Counted from the stretch's first letter, positions 18,677 to 29,671 are shown. The stretch: DNA of 64,000 bases from Roseofilum casamattae BLCC-M143 (GCF_030068455.1 NZ_JAQOSQ010000003.1:1-64000), one strand, 5' to 3'. Notes: generated by a model not told the origin, from the letters alone. Made by a program: numbers and translations.

Positions 18677-21600
18677 ATGATCCCAGAACTAGCGAACTAT
18701 AAAATCGGCGAAAACATATACCAGGGAACCCGAACCCTAGTCTATCGAGGAGTTCGCTGTTCTGACTCGCTCAAAGTCGTTATCAAATTTTTGCGCAACT
18801 CATATCCGAGCTTTAACGAATTAGTACAGTTTCGCAACCAATATGCCATTGCGAAAAACCTCGATAGTGCAGGAATTCTGCAGCCCTTAAGCCTAGAACG
18901 CTATGGCAATGGTTACGCCTTGGTGATGGAAGATTTAGGGGCTATCTCTCTGGACAAACTATTGACAACAGATGAATTAGACTTAGAACGCTGTTTGGAT
19001 ATAGCCATTCAACTGGCTGAGATATTACAGGAGCTAGACCGGCAACGAGTCATTCACAAAGATATCAAACCCGGTAATATCCTGATTTGTCCGGAAACCC
19101 AACAAGTTAAACTCATTGATTTCAGCATTGCCTCTCTCCTGCCTCGCGAAGCGCAAGAAATAAAAAACTTTAACGTCCTAGAAGGAACTCTAGCCTACAT
19201 TTCCCCGGAACAAACCGGTCGGATGAATAGAGGCATCGACTACCGCAGCGACTTCTATTCTCTGGGAGCCACCTTATACCAACTGTTAACAGGAGTCTTA
19301 CCCTTCAGCAGCACCGATCCAGTAGAGTTGGTACATTGTCATATTTCTCAACAGCCAGTACCACCAGCAGCAAGAAACCCGGTTTCTCAAAGAAACCGGG
19401 TTTCTGGAATACCGCCAGTAGTTTCAGATATTGTAATGAAACTGATGGCTAAGAATGCAGAAGAGCGCTATCAGAGTGCCTTGGGGTTAAAGTTCGATCT
19501 GGAAACTTGTCTGAAGAAATGGAAGGAAACAGGCAAGATAGAACCATTTGAGTTAGCAACTCGGGATATTTCAGGCCGCTTCCTCATTCCCGAAAAACTC
19601 TACGGACGCGCAATAGAAGTCGAGACCTTACTGGCAGCATTCGAGAGAGTGGCAAATCCTAATGCCGAACTCTTCCTTAGTACGGGGAGGCAAGACCGGG
19701 TTGAAATGATGCTTGTTGCCGGATTCTCGGGAATTGGTAAAACCGCCGTCATCAACGAAGTCCACAAACCAATCGTGCGGCAGCGCGGCTATTTTATCAA
19801 AGGGAAATTCGACCAATTCAATCGCAATATTCCCTTTAGTGCCTTCACGATCGCCTTCCGGGATTTAATGAAGCAGTTATTAGCAGAATCAGACAGTAAG
19901 CTAGCCCAGTGGCAGCAAAAGATTCTCTCTGCATTGAGTGAAAACTGCCAAGTTATTATTGACATTATTCCCGAATTAGAACTACTGATTGGCAAACAGC
20001 CTCCCGTTCCCGAACTATCGGGCAGTGCGGCGCAAAATCGCTTTAACCTATTATTTGAAAAATTTATTAAGGTTTTTGCTACAAAAGAGCATCCCTTAGT
20101 TATTTTTATCGATGACCTTCAGTGGGCAGATTCGGCATCCCTGAAATTGATACAACTGCTAATGGGCGAGAGCGAAACGGGTTATCTACTCTTGCTAGGA
20201 GCTTATCGGGATAACGAGGTATATCCCGCCCACCCCTTGATGCTGACCTTAGATGAAATTAGCAACTCGGGAGCGACTATTAATACGATAACTCTGGCTC
20301 CTTTAAGCGCAACAGATATCAATGACTTGGTAGCAGATACTCTTAACTGTAGCCAAGAATTGGCTTGGCCTTTAACGGAATTAATTTATCAAAAGACCAA
20401 GGGCAATCCCTTTTTTGCCACTCAGTTTCTTAAGGCTCTCAATGAAGGTGAATGGATTAGCTACAATTCAGATTTTGGGTATTGGCAGTGCGATATGGCT
20501 TCGGTGCGGCAACTAACGCTGACAGATGATGTCGTGGAATTTATGGCAATTCAGTTACAGAAGTTGCCTCAAGAGACTCAGGAAGTGTTGAAATTAGCTG
20601 CTTGTATTGGCAACCAGTTTGACTTGGAAACTTTGGCTATTGTTAGCGAGCGATCGCCAATAGAAACCGCAACAGCATTGTGGAAGGCATTGCAAGAAAG
20701 GTTAGTATTACCCACCAATGAGGTGTACAAGTTCTATTGTTTTCAGGAAAATACCACCAGTTTATCCGGTTTCGAGGAGCAATCGCCAACTTATAAATTT
20801 TTACATGACAGAGTTCAACAAGCTGCCTATTCTTTGATTCCAGAAAACAAACAAAAAGAAACGCGCTTAAAAATCGGTTATCTACTCTTAAACTATGCCG
20901 ATGCAGAGAAATTATCCGAGCAAACTTTTGAAATTGTCGATCATTTTAATTTTGCTATCGAACTGATCGTCGATCCCTTAGAGCAAAAAAAGGTTGTCCA
21001 GCTCAACTTACAGGCTGGAAAACGTGCAATAGCCGCTACGGCCTATCAAGCGGCAAATAAATATTTAACAGTAGCACTAAGTCTTATAACCGACGACAAC
21101 TGGACAACGAGTTATGATTTAACTCTCGATTTACATATAGAGGCAGCAAATTCTGCTTATCTTCAAGGCGATTACGAAAAAATGGAAACACTGATCGAAG
21201 CTGCGATCGGTAATGCCCATTCAATTCGAGATCGAGTGCAAGCTTATGAAATAAAAATTCAGTCGTCAATGGCTCAAAATAAAAGATTGGAAGCTATTGA
21301 TATTGCTCTTGACTTCCTGGATGAACTAGGAGTGAAAATATCCAAAAATCCTAATGAATCAGACATCAGAAATTCGCTTGAAGAAACTAAGAATATTTTA
21401 GGAGAAACGCAGGTAAAAGACTTGGTCGATCTACCCAAAATGATCGATCCAGAAAAATTAGCAGCACTTCGTATCTTGGCTGCAATTTTTCCGGCAGCTC
21501 ATCAAGCATTTCCTCAGCTATTGCCGATAACAGTTTGCGAACAAATTAAATTATCAATTCAGTATGGAAATTCTCCTATTTCTCCTTTCTCCTATGTTCT

Positions 21601-24127
21601 TTACGGACTTATTCTCTGTGCAACTGTTGGAGATATTGAACTGGGATATCAATTTGGAGAGTTGGCATTAAGTTGTTTGCATGGGGATGATGTTAAACCG
21701 ATAAAATCCAGGACGATTCAAGTCGCTTGTGTCCTGACCAAGCACTGGAAAGAACATCTAAAAGAAACATTGGATTTATTGGAATTAGCTTACCAAGCTG
21801 GTTTAGAGGTTGGCGATTTAGACTTCATAGTTACTTCTGCTTTCGGATACTGCTTTAACTCATTTTTTATGGGTCGAGAGCTTAAATCTCTCGAGCAAAA
21901 AATGAGGTTTTATAGTGAGGCAATATTACGCCTTAAACATAAAACTGTATTCCATCATAACGAAATGTATCGCCAAGTTGTTTTGAACTTACTCGGGCAA
22001 AATAAAGAGACTGTAATGTTGGTAGGTGAAGCTTATAACGAGCAAGAGTTTGTGGAGCTTTATAAAGAAGCAAACGATCGCAATGCGTTAGGTTACTTAT
22101 GTAGCAATAAATTGTTTTTATGTTACTTATTTGGCTATCATACTCAAGCATTTGAAATAGCAGGCGAAGTTCGTGAAAAGTATATAGATGGCTTGACCGG
22201 GTTGCCGATGACTCCTTTCTTTTATTTTTATGATTCTCTGGCTCAAATTGCTGTTTATTTCGATATATCTAAATCCGGTCAAGAAAAAGTTATAGAGCAT
22301 GTTTCTGAAAATCAGGAGAAGATGAAAAAATGGGCATATCATGCTCCCATGAATCATCAGCATAAATTGAATCTAGTAAGCGCTGAAAAGTGCAGAGTAT
22401 TAGGGCAAAAGCTTGAAGCGATAGAATTATACGATCGCGCCATAGCTGGAGCCAAAGAAAACGAGTACATACAAGAAGAAGCCCTGGCCAACGAACTGGC
22501 AGCCAAATTTTACCTCGACTGGGGCTTCGACTCGGCTCAGCCGAACGGTAAAGAAAAAATTGCCCGAGTATATATGACCGATGCCTACTACTGCTATGCT
22601 CGCTGGGGTGCGAAAGCCAAAACTAACCAACTCGAAGCCAAATATCCGCAACTGCTCGCTCCAATTCTGCAACAACCTCCCTTGCAATTACACGGCAGTG
22701 AAACTGCGACCTATACTTTGACGCAAACGGTGGGTTCGAGCAGCAGCAAGATCGGCTCGATGCTTGATTGGGCAACGGCGATGAAAGCATCTCAGTCTCT
22801 ATCGAGCGAAATTCACCTGGATAAACTGGTCGCAGCTTTAATGAAAGCAGCGATAGAAAATGCCGGAGCGGACGGCGCTATTTTGCTTTTAAAGCAACAA
22901 GAAACTTGGAAAATTGTAGCTCGATGTTCGGGAGAAGGCTGTGATTTGTGTGCGACTGAAGCATCAGACGAGAGCAAGATTCCAATGAGTGTCATTAATA
23001 AGGTCAAACGCAGTAAAGAAGCAATTATTATTAACGACTTTCCTCGCGATACTCAGTTTGCAGGCGACCCTTATTTGTTGCAAGGACAAACCCTTAGTTT
23101 CTTGTGCGTGCCGGTTCTCAATCAAGGCAAACTCGTCGGCGTCCTCTATCTGGAGAACTATCTAGCCGTGGGAGCTTTTACGAGCGATCGCGTGGAACTC
23201 CTTTCTATGCTCTGTTCCCAAGCCGCTATCTCTCTGGAAAATGCCCGTCTGTACCAACAAGCGCAACAAGCGTTAACCGACTTACAAAAAGCACAACTGC
23301 AACTGGTGCAAAGCGAGAAGATGTCGGCTTTGGGCAACTTGGTTGCGGGAGTGGCCCACGAAATAAATAATCCGGTGGGATTTATTGCTGGAAACCTAGA
23401 TCCAGCTCAAGATTACTTAAAAGACTTGTTCGGACTCATTAACCTTTATCAGGAGAAATATCCCGAGCCTGATGCCGAAATAGAAGAAGAAATTGAAGCG
23501 ATAGACTTGGAATTTTTGCGCGACGATTTACCGCAATTAATCTCTTCCATGCGCGAAGGAACCGATCGCATTCGCCACATTAGCACGTCCCTACGCACCT
23601 TCTCGCGCACGGACAAAGAATACAAAGTTCCGTTTAATGTGCATGAGGGTCTTGACAGTACCTTGCTCATTTTGAAACATCGCCTGAAAGCCAACGAAGA
23701 GCGTCCGGACATTGAAATTATCAAAGAGTACGGACAATTGCCAGAAGTGCAATGTTTCCCCGGACAGCTCAACCAAGTGTTTATGAATCTAATTGCTAAT
23801 GCCATCGATGCATTAGATGAAGGAAATAACGGACGTAGCTTTGATGAGATTGCCGCTCGGCCCAATCAAATTGAGATTCGCACCTTCATCGAACACCAGC
23901 AAGTAAAAATCTGTATTAGGGACAATGGTATGGGAATGCCTGAGGAAGTGCAAGAGCGCATCTTCGAGCAAGGGTTTACCACGAAAGGAGTGGGGAAAGG
24001 TACGGGCTTGGGAATGGCGATCGCCCAGCAAATCATTGTGGACAAACATGGCGGCCGGATTACCTGTAGTTCGGAACCGGGCCGGGGAACGGAATTGGCG
24101 ATCGCTATTCCTACTGAATCGAATTAG
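18677..24127 (+). CDS. Multikinase K1: Ser/Thr kinase - AAA ATPase - helical region - GAF - histidine kinase
   Basis: 1816 residues, cytoplasmic, of the HstK type known from Nostoc/Anabaena. Kinase domain about 7-270: IHKDIKPGNILI (about 125) is the catalytic loop and LIDFSIASLLP replaces DFG by DFS. AAA-type ATPase with Walker A GFSGIGKTAV (about 348) and Walker B LVIFIDDLQWADS (about 474). Long TPR-like helical region to about 1300, ending in YDRAIAGAKENEYIQEEALA. GAF about 1371-1524. H box with His1561 in GVAHEINNP, then a complete HATPase. No receiver. ATG 18677 was chosen over an earlier in-frame ATG because the upstream sequence matches the non-coding spacer before K4, where the frame is different. 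A palindromic repeat (19373-19405) is built into the kinase domain. Confidence 0.92.
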   Translation: MIPELANYKIGENIYQGTRTLVYRGVRCSDSLKVVIKFLRNSYPSFNELVQFRNQYAIAKNLDSAGILQPLSLERYGNGYALVMEDLGAISLDKLLTTDELDLERCLDIAIQLAEILQELDRQRVIHKDIKPGNILICPETQQVKLIDFSIASLLPREAQEIKNFNVLEGTLAYISPEQTGRMNRGIDYRSDFYSLGATLYQLLTGVLPFSSTDPVELVHCHISQQPVPPAARNPVSQRNRVSGIPPVVSDIVMKLMAKNAEERYQSALGLKFDLETCLKKWKETGKIEPFELATRDISGRFLIPEKLYGRAIEVETLLAAFERVANPNAELFLSTGRQDRVEMMLVAGFSGIGKTAVINEVHKPIVRQRGYFIKGKFDQFNRNIPFSAFTIAFRDLMKQLLAESDSKLAQWQQKILSALSENCQVIIDIIPELELLIGKQPPVPELSGSAAQNRFNLLFEKFIKVFATKEHPLVIFIDDLQWADSASLKLIQLLMGESETGYLLLLGAYRDNEVYPAHPLMLTLDEISNSGATINTITLAPLSATDINDLVADTLNCSQELAWPLTELIYQKTKGNPFFATQFLKALNEGEWISYNSDFGYWQCDMASVRQLTLTDDVVEFMAIQLQKLPQETQEVLKLAACIGNQFDLETLAIVSERSPIETATALWKALQERLVLPTNEVYKFYCFQENTTSLSGFEEQSPTYKFLHDRVQQAAYSLIPENKQKETRLKIGYLLLNYADAEKLSEQTFEIVDHFNFAIELIVDPLEQKKVVQLNLQAGKRAIAATAYQAANKYLTVALSLITDDNWTTSYDLTLDLHIEAANSAYLQGDYEKMETLIEAAIGNAHSIRDRVQAYEIKIQSSMAQNKRLEAIDIALDFLDELGVKISKNPNESDIRNSLEETKNILGETQVKDLVDLPKMIDPEKLAALRILAAIFPAAHQAFPQLLPITVCEQIKLSIQYGNSPISPFSYVLYGLILCATVGDIELGYQFGELALSCLHGDDVKPIKSRTIQVACVLTKHWKEHLKETLDLLELAYQAGLEVGDLDFIVTSAFGYCFNSFFMGRELKSLEQKMRFYSEAILRLKHKTVFHHNEMYRQVVLNLLGQNKETVMLVGEAYNEQEFVELYKEANDRNALGYLCSNKLFLCYLFGYHTQAFEIAGEVREKYIDGLTGLPMTPFFYFYDSLAQIAVYFDISKSGQEKVIEHVSENQEKMKKWAYHAPMNHQHKLNLVSAEKCRVLGQKLEAIELYDRAIAGAKENEYIQEEALANELAAKFYLDWGFDSAQPNGKEKIARVYMTDAYYCYARWGAKAKTNQLEAKYPQLLAPILQQPPLQLHGSETATYTLTQTVGSSSSKIGSMLDWATAMKASQSLSSEIHLDKLVAALMKAAIENAGADGAILLLKQQETWKIVARCSGEGCDLCATEASDESKIPMSVINKVKRSKEAIIINDFPRDTQFAGDPYLLQGQTLSFLCVPVLNQGKLVGVLYLENYLAVGAFTSDRVELLSMLCSQAAISLENARLYQQAQQALTDLQKAQLQLVQSEKMSALGNLVAGVAHEINNPVGFIAGNLDPAQDYLKDLFGLINLYQEKYPEPDAEIEEEIEAIDLEFLRDDLPQLISSMREGTDRIRHISTSLRTFSRTDKEYKVPFNVHEGLDSTLLILKHRLKANEERPDIEIIKEYGQLPEVQCFPGQLNQVFMNLIANAIDALDEGNNGRSFDEIAARPNQIEIRTFIEHQQVKICIRDNGMGMPEEVQERIFEQGFTTKGVGKGTGLGMAIAQQIIVDKHGGRITCSSEPGRGTELAIAIPTESN
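19373..19405. repeat. Perfect 15-base inverted repeat inserted in frame in K1
   Basis: Arms AGAAACCCGGTTTCT and AGAAACCGGGTTTCT are exact reverse complements around CAA; each arm is itself nearly palindromic. It encodes RNPVSQRNRVS in a loop of the kinase C-lobe. The paralog at 24266 has a different linker of similar length there. This palindrome type is common between genes in cyanobacteria, so it looks like a mobile-type short repeat captured by the coding frame. Confidence 0.85.
22526..22549 (+). repeat. Single in-frame 24-base repeat unit in K1
   Basis: Encodes FDSAQPNG between DWG and KEK, exactly where K3, K5 and K7 have no insertion (DWGKEK). The stretch GGCTTCGACTCGGCTCAGCC has complementary ends GGCT/AGCC and is related to the unit at 52559-52654. 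Confidence 0.7.
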
Positions 24128-24196
24128 TTGACTTTACTGATGGCGACGTAAAATCAATAATTATTTTGTTACTCTTGAATGGCGATCGCGATCTGA

Positions 24197-24218
24197 CTAG
24201 ATCTATAATCTAATCTAG
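24197..24218. promoter_or_regulatory. Inverted repeat enclosing a TATAAT, possible promoter/operator before K2
   Basis: CTAGAT (24197-24202) and ATCTAG (24213-24218) are complementary and flank TATAAT (24204-24209), 57 bases before the K2 start. A good -35 at normal distance was not found. The 138-base gap between K1 and K2 holds nothing else recognisable. Confidence 0.3.
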
Positions 24219-24265
24219 AGGAATCTAAAAGCGACCATACAACTATAGCAAAAAATACTCGAGAA

Positions 24266-27200
24266 ATGACCATAGAACTATCAGGCTATCAAATTGGCGA
24301 AAACATATATGAAGGAACCCGAACTCTCGTCTATAGAGGAACTCGCCGTTCTGATGCGCAAAAAGTCGTTATCAAACTTCTGCGCAACTCATATCCCAGT
24401 TTTAGCGAACTGCTCCAGTTTCGCAACCAATATGCCATTGCGAAAAACCTCGATAGTGCGCGCATTCTCCAGCCCTTAAGCCTAGAACGCTATGGCAATG
24501 GTTACGTCTTGGTGATGGAAGATGTAGGGGCTATCTCTCTGGACAAACTATTGACAACAGAGGAGTTAGACTTAGAACGCTGTTTGGATATCGCCATTAA
24601 ACTAGCCGATATTTTACACGAGTTAGACCGGGAACGAGTAATTCATAAAGATATAAAACCGGCGAATATTCTCATCGAACCAGAGACTAAAAACATTAAA
24701 TTAATTGACTTTAGTATTGCCTCTTTACTGCCCAGAGAAGCCCAAGAAATCAAAAACTTTAATATCCTTGAAGGAACCTTAGCTTATATTGCTCCAGAAC
24801 AAACCGGCCGCATGAATCGAGGCATCGACTACCGCAGCGACTTTTATGCTCTAGGAGTCACCTTATACCAACTACTAACAGGAAACTTACCCTTCAGCAG
24901 CACTGACCCCGTAGAGTTAGTGCATTGTCATATTTCGCAACAACCCATACCGCCAGCAGAAGTTACCAATAAAAAGTCAAATATCGAAATTCCGCTAGTA
25001 GTTTCAGACATTGTGATGAAACTGATGGCCAAAAATGCAGAAGAGCGCTATCAGAGTGCCTTGGGGTTAAAATTCGATCTAGAAAACTGTCTGAAGCAAT
25101 GGAAGGAAACGGGCAAGATAGAAGCCTTTGAGCTGGCAACTCGGGATATTGCAAGACACTTCCTCATCCCCGAAAAACTCTACGGAAGAGAGGCAGAAGT
25201 AAAAACCTTACTGGCAGCCTTCGAGTGGGTAGCAGAAGGACAAAGTGAAATGATGTTAGTTGCTGGGTTCTCCGGAATTGGCAAAACTGCGGTCATCAAC
25301 GAAGTTCACAAGCCAATTGTGCGGCAACGGGGCTATTTTATCAAAGGGAAATTCGACCAATTCAATCGCAATATTCCCTTTAGTGCTTTCGTGCAGGCTT
25401 TCCGGGATTTAATGGAACAGTTATTAGCAGAATCAGACAGTAAGCTGGCTCAGTGGCAGGACAAGATTATCGCTGCATTGGGGGAAAATGGGCAAGTTAT
25501 TATTGACGTAATTCCCGAGTTAGAGCAGCTCATTGGCAAACAGCCTCCTGTTCCCGAACTCTCTGGCAGTGCGGCGCAAAATCGCTTTAACTTATTATTT
25601 CAAAAATTCATTCAAGTTTTCACCACAAAAGAGCATCCCTTAGTCATTTTCCTGGACGACTTGCAGTGGGCAGATTCGGCATCTCTGAACTTGATGCAAT
25701 TGCTAACGGCTGAGAGCCAGACGATTTATCTACTCTTGCTGGGAGCCTATCGGAATAATGAAGTATTTCCCGCTCACCCATTGATGCTGACTCTAGAAGA
25801 AATTGTCAAATTGGGAGCAAGTATTAAAACCATAACCTTGGAGCCTTTAAGTGATACCGATCTTAACGGTTTGGTAGCAGAAACTTTAAGCTGTAGCCGA
25901 GAAGTGGCTTCTCCTTTAACCGAATTAATTTATCAAAAAACCAAAGGTAATCCATTTTTTGCCACCCAGTTTCTTAAGGGATTGTATGAAGATGGGTTTA
26001 TTACTTTCGATCGCGATCGAGGCTATTGGTTCTGCGACATGATAGAGGTGCAGCAGTCGGCATTAACCGATGATGTCGTAGAGTTCATGGTCAGTCGCCT
26101 GCACAAGCTACCCGAAGCAACTCAGGAGATTTTGAAGTTAGCAGCTTGTATCGGCAACCAGTTTAACTCAGAGACTTTATCTATTATCAACAAACAGTCT
26201 CAGATGGAGGTGGCAGCAGATTTGTGGGAGGCGCTGCAAGAAGGATTGGTATTACCGATTGGCGATACCTACAAGTTTTTCCAAGAGAACGAGCCAGAGG
26301 AAAAAATACAGGAATTAGGCCTCTCAGTAACTTACAAATTCTTACACGATCGCGTTCAGCAAGCCGCTTATTCCTTGATTCCCGAAGAGCAAGGCAAGGT
26401 TACCCATCTCCAAATAGGACAACTCTTACTCGGCAATTACCAAAAATCAGAACGAGACGATCGCATTTTCGATATTGTCAATCAATTGAATATCGGACGC
26501 GAGTTAATTTTGCGGCAAATAGAACGCAATGAATTAGCACGATTAAATTTACAGGCAGGTAATAAGGCCAAGGCTTCTACAGCATATAATAGTGCGCTTG
26601 AGTATTTAAAAACGGGAATTGAATTACTAGCATCAGAGAGTTGGCAAACAGAATACAAGCTGACTTTAGCGCTCTATACCGAAGCGACAGAATCATCATA
26701 CCTCAATGCTGAATTTGAGGCAGCGGAGAATTATAGCGATCGCGTTTTGGAACAAGTTGAAGATATCCTAGATGCAATAAAAATATACGATTTAAAGATT
26801 CAAAAAAATATTGCTGAAGAGAATGCATTTGAAGCATTAGAGATAGGTTTACAAGCACTGAATTGTCTTGGTATGTCTCGGGATGAAATCATTGATTATG
26901 GCAAGGTAGAAATTCTTCTGCCTACAATAGAAGAGTTGGAAAAGATTCCAGAAATGACCGATCCATATCAGCTAGCCTTAATGCAACTTCTCGTGTCGAT
27001 TACGACTGCTGCTTTAAGTGTCGATCCAGAACTTTTATCCTCTGTTGTTGCTACCCAAGTACATATTTCCTTAGCCAGTGGCAATAGTAATTGGACAGCC
27101 TTTTCTTATGCTTGGTATGGCGCAATTTTATGTGCTGATTTTGAATACATAGAGAAAGGAGATCGATCGGCGAAGCTGGCAATGTATTTATTGGAAAAAT

Positions 27201-29671
27201 TTGAAACAGCATCGCTCAAGAGCCAAGTATTTAATCTAGTTTATCAGTTGATTGAGCCTTGGAAAAATCATCTCAATCAATGCCTGATTCCATTGTTAGA
27301 TGGATTTAAGTTTGGCATTGAAAACGGAGATTTAATTTATGCCAGCTACAATTCAGTAGATTATTGCATTAATTTATTGTTGAACGGTCATAATCTCGAG
27401 GACTTATTACAAAAGCAAACATTTTATATTGATTTCTTTCAGAAAAAGAAAATTGGTTACACGATCAACATAATGAATGTTTGCAAGCAATTTAATTTGA
27501 ATTTACAAGGGATGGTAGAGGATGTATGCAAGCTGACAGGAGAGGCAATGGACGAAGAATTATTACTGTCAAGACTGCCAGAAATAAATGATACTTGGGC
27601 TTTGTTCATATTGCATATTGTTAAAGAAATTTTGCTATATCTATTCGGCGATTATGCTGAATCAGCAGTTCAGTCAGTACGTGCCGAAGAATATACCTCT
27701 TCTGTTGGGGGATGGATTCCAATTTCAGTCCATAACTTATATGATTCTCTGTCTCTACTTGCTCTGTATCCAAATGCTAATAATATAGACAAACAGCAAT
27801 ATTTAAAAAAGGTAGCTGCCAATCAAGAAAAAATGCTGCGTTGGGCAAAACATGCCCCAATGAATTACCAACATAAATACGATCTAGTTGAAGCAGAGCT
27901 ACATCGTGCTTTAGACAACAAGACGGAAGCGATCGCACTCTACGATCGGGCGATCGCCGGAGCTAAAGAAAATGGCTTTGTCCAAGAAGAAGCCCTAGCC
28001 AACGAACTGGCAGCCAAATTTTACCTAGATTGGGGCTTCGACTCGGCTCAGCCGAACGGCAAAGAAAAAATCGGCCGAGTCTATATGACGGATGCCTACT
28101 ACGGCTACAGCCACTGGGGAGCTAAGGCCAAAATCGACCAACTCGAAGCCCAATATCCGCAACTGCTCGCTCCGATTCTGCAACAGTCCCGCTTCGAGTT
28201 ACAAAACGATCGCAGTGCAACTTACACTTTAACCCAAACGGTGAGTGCCAGTAGCAACAAGCTCGGCTCAATGCTCGATTGGGCAACGGCGATGAAAGCC
28301 TCCCAGTCCCTATCGAGCGAAATCCACTTGGACAAACTGGTCTCGATCTTGATGAAGGCAGGGATGGAAAATGCCGGAGCAGATTCAGGTATCCTGCTTT
28401 TACAGCAACCTTCTGGTTGGCAGATTGCTGCCCGACACTCGCAAGAAGGTCGCAATTTGCATTCGATCAAGGGAGAGGATCTCGCTATTCCGACAAGCGT
28501 CATTAATAAAGTCAAACGCAGACAAGAAACAATTATTGCGAATGATGTCCCGAGCGATACTGAGTTTGCCAGAGACTCATATCTGATGCAAGGACAACCG
28601 AAAAGCTTCCTGTGCGCGCCGCTCCTCAATCAAGGCAAACTTATCGGCATCATCTATCTGGAAAACCATCTGGCCACCGGAGCTTTTACGAGCGATCGCG
28701 TGGAACTCCTTTCTATGCTCTGTTCCCAAGCAGCAATATCTCTGGAAAACGCCAGACTCTATAAGCAATCCCAAGACTACGCACAGAAACTGGAAAACTC
28801 TCTGGCCGATCTACAGATGGCGCAACTGCAACTGGTGCAAAGCGAGAAAATGTCAGCCTTAGGTAACTTGGTTGCCGGAGTGGCCCACGAAATTAATAAT
28901 CCCGTTGCATTTATTGCTGGAAACCTAGACCCAGCAAGAGATTACCTAGACGATTTATTCCGGATAATTGACCTTTATCAGCAAGAACTACCGCATCCGA
29001 GCAAAGCAATTGAGGAAGAAATCGAAGCGATAGACTTAGAATTTCTGCGCGATGATTTACCGCAATTAATCTCTTCCATGCAGGAAGGAACCGATCGCAT
29101 TCGCCACATTAGCACGTCCCTACGCACCTTCTCGCGCACGGACAAAGAATATAAAGTTCCGTTTAATGTGCATGAGGGTATTGACAGTACCTTGCTCATT
29201 CTCAAACATCGCCTGAAAGCTAACGAAGAGCGTCCGGACATTGAAATTATCAAAGAGTACGGACAATTGCCAGAAGTGCAATGCTTTCCCGGACAGCTCA
29301 ATCAAGTATTTATGAATCTAATTGCTAATGCGATCGATGCATTAGATGAAGGAAATAACGGACGTAGCTTTGATGAGATTGCCGCTCGGCCCAATCAAAT
29401 TGAGATTCGCACCTTCATCGAACACCAACAAGTAAAGATCTGTATTAGGGACAATGGTACGGGAATGCCCGAGGAAGTGCAAGAGCGAATTTTTGAGCAA
29501 GGATTTACCACGAAAGGAGTGGGGAAAGGTACGGGTTTGGGAATGGCGATCGCCCTTTCAATTATCGAAGAAAAGCATGGAGGTAGAATTAGCTGTCATT
29601 CTGAATTAGGCAAAGGGACTGAGTTTGCGATCGCTATTCCTTTAGATGAGAAGCCATCAATTACAGATTAG
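24266..29671 (+). CDS. Multikinase K2: Ser/Thr kinase - AAA ATPase - helical region - GAF - histidine kinase
   Basis: 1801 residues starting MTIELSGYQIGENIYEGTRT, the shortest N-terminus of the group. Closest to K1 in the kinase, ATPase and GAF parts. Catalytic loop IHKDIKPANILI (about 125), DFS at about 147, and APEQTGRMNR where the others have SPEQ. Walker A about 333, Walker B about 458, helical region to about 1260, GAF about 1340-1495, phosphoacceptor His1541. The 3' block 29204-29641 is almost identical to 34862-35299 of K3, with only a few base differences, which points to recent duplication or gene conversion. The C-terminal tail (LDEKPSITD) differs from that of K3. An in-frame 24-base repeat unit is present at 28037-28060. 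Confidence 0.92.
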   Translation: MTIELSGYQIGENIYEGTRTLVYRGTRRSDAQKVVIKLLRNSYPSFSELLQFRNQYAIAKNLDSARILQPLSLERYGNGYVLVMEDVGAISLDKLLTTEELDLERCLDIAIKLADILHELDRERVIHKDIKPANILIEPETKNIKLIDFSIASLLPREAQEIKNFNILEGTLAYIAPEQTGRMNRGIDYRSDFYALGVTLYQLLTGNLPFSSTDPVELVHCHISQQPIPPAEVTNKKSNIEIPLVVSDIVMKLMAKNAEERYQSALGLKFDLENCLKQWKETGKIEAFELATRDIARHFLIPEKLYGREAEVKTLLAAFEWVAEGQSEMMLVAGFSGIGKTAVINEVHKPIVRQRGYFIKGKFDQFNRNIPFSAFVQAFRDLMEQLLAESDSKLAQWQDKIIAALGENGQVIIDVIPELEQLIGKQPPVPELSGSAAQNRFNLLFQKFIQVFTTKEHPLVIFLDDLQWADSASLNLMQLLTAESQTIYLLLLGAYRNNEVFPAHPLMLTLEEIVKLGASIKTITLEPLSDTDLNGLVAETLSCSREVASPLTELIYQKTKGNPFFATQFLKGLYEDGFITFDRDRGYWFCDMIEVQQSALTDDVVEFMVSRLHKLPEATQEILKLAACIGNQFNSETLSIINKQSQMEVAADLWEALQEGLVLPIGDTYKFFQENEPEEKIQELGLSVTYKFLHDRVQQAAYSLIPEEQGKVTHLQIGQLLLGNYQKSERDDRIFDIVNQLNIGRELILRQIERNELARLNLQAGNKAKASTAYNSALEYLKTGIELLASESWQTEYKLTLALYTEATESSYLNAEFEAAENYSDRVLEQVEDILDAIKIYDLKIQKNIAEENAFEALEIGLQALNCLGMSRDEIIDYGKVEILLPTIEELEKIPEMTDPYQLALMQLLVSITTAALSVDPELLSSVVATQVHISLASGNSNWTAFSYAWYGAILCADFEYIEKGDRSAKLAMYLLEKFETASLKSQVFNLVYQLIEPWKNHLNQCLIPLLDGFKFGIENGDLIYASYNSVDYCINLLLNGHNLEDLLQKQTFYIDFFQKKKIGYTINIMNVCKQFNLNLQGMVEDVCKLTGEAMDEELLLSRLPEINDTWALFILHIVKEILLYLFGDYAESAVQSVRAEEYTSSVGGWIPISVHNLYDSLSLLALYPNANNIDKQQYLKKVAANQEKMLRWAKHAPMNYQHKYDLVEAELHRALDNKTEAIALYDRAIAGAKENGFVQEEALANELAAKFYLDWGFDSAQPNGKEKIGRVYMTDAYYGYSHWGAKAKIDQLEAQYPQLLAPILQQSRFELQNDRSATYTLTQTVSASSNKLGSMLDWATAMKASQSLSSEIHLDKLVSILMKAGMENAGADSGILLLQQPSGWQIAARHSQEGRNLHSIKGEDLAIPTSVINKVKRRQETIIANDVPSDTEFARDSYLMQGQPKSFLCAPLLNQGKLIGIIYLENHLATGAFTSDRVELLSMLCSQAAISLENARLYKQSQDYAQKLENSLADLQMAQLQLVQSEKMSALGNLVAGVAHEINNPVAFIAGNLDPARDYLDDLFRIIDLYQQELPHPSKAIEEEIEAIDLEFLRDDLPQLISSMQEGTDRIRHISTSLRTFSRTDKEYKVPFNVHEGIDSTLLILKHRLKANEERPDIEIIKEYGQLPEVQCFPGQLNQVFMNLIANAIDALDEGNNGRSFDEIAARPNQIEIRTFIEHQQVKICIRDNGTGMPEEVQERIFEQGFTTKGVGKGTGLGMAIALSIIEEKHGGRISCHSELGKGTEFAIAIPLDEKPSITD
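28037..28060 (+). repeat. Single in-frame 24-base repeat unit in K2
   Basis: Same position and same peptide (FDSAQPNG) as in K1, inserted between DWG and KEK. Ends GGCT/AGCC are complementary, as in K1. Confidence 0.7.
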
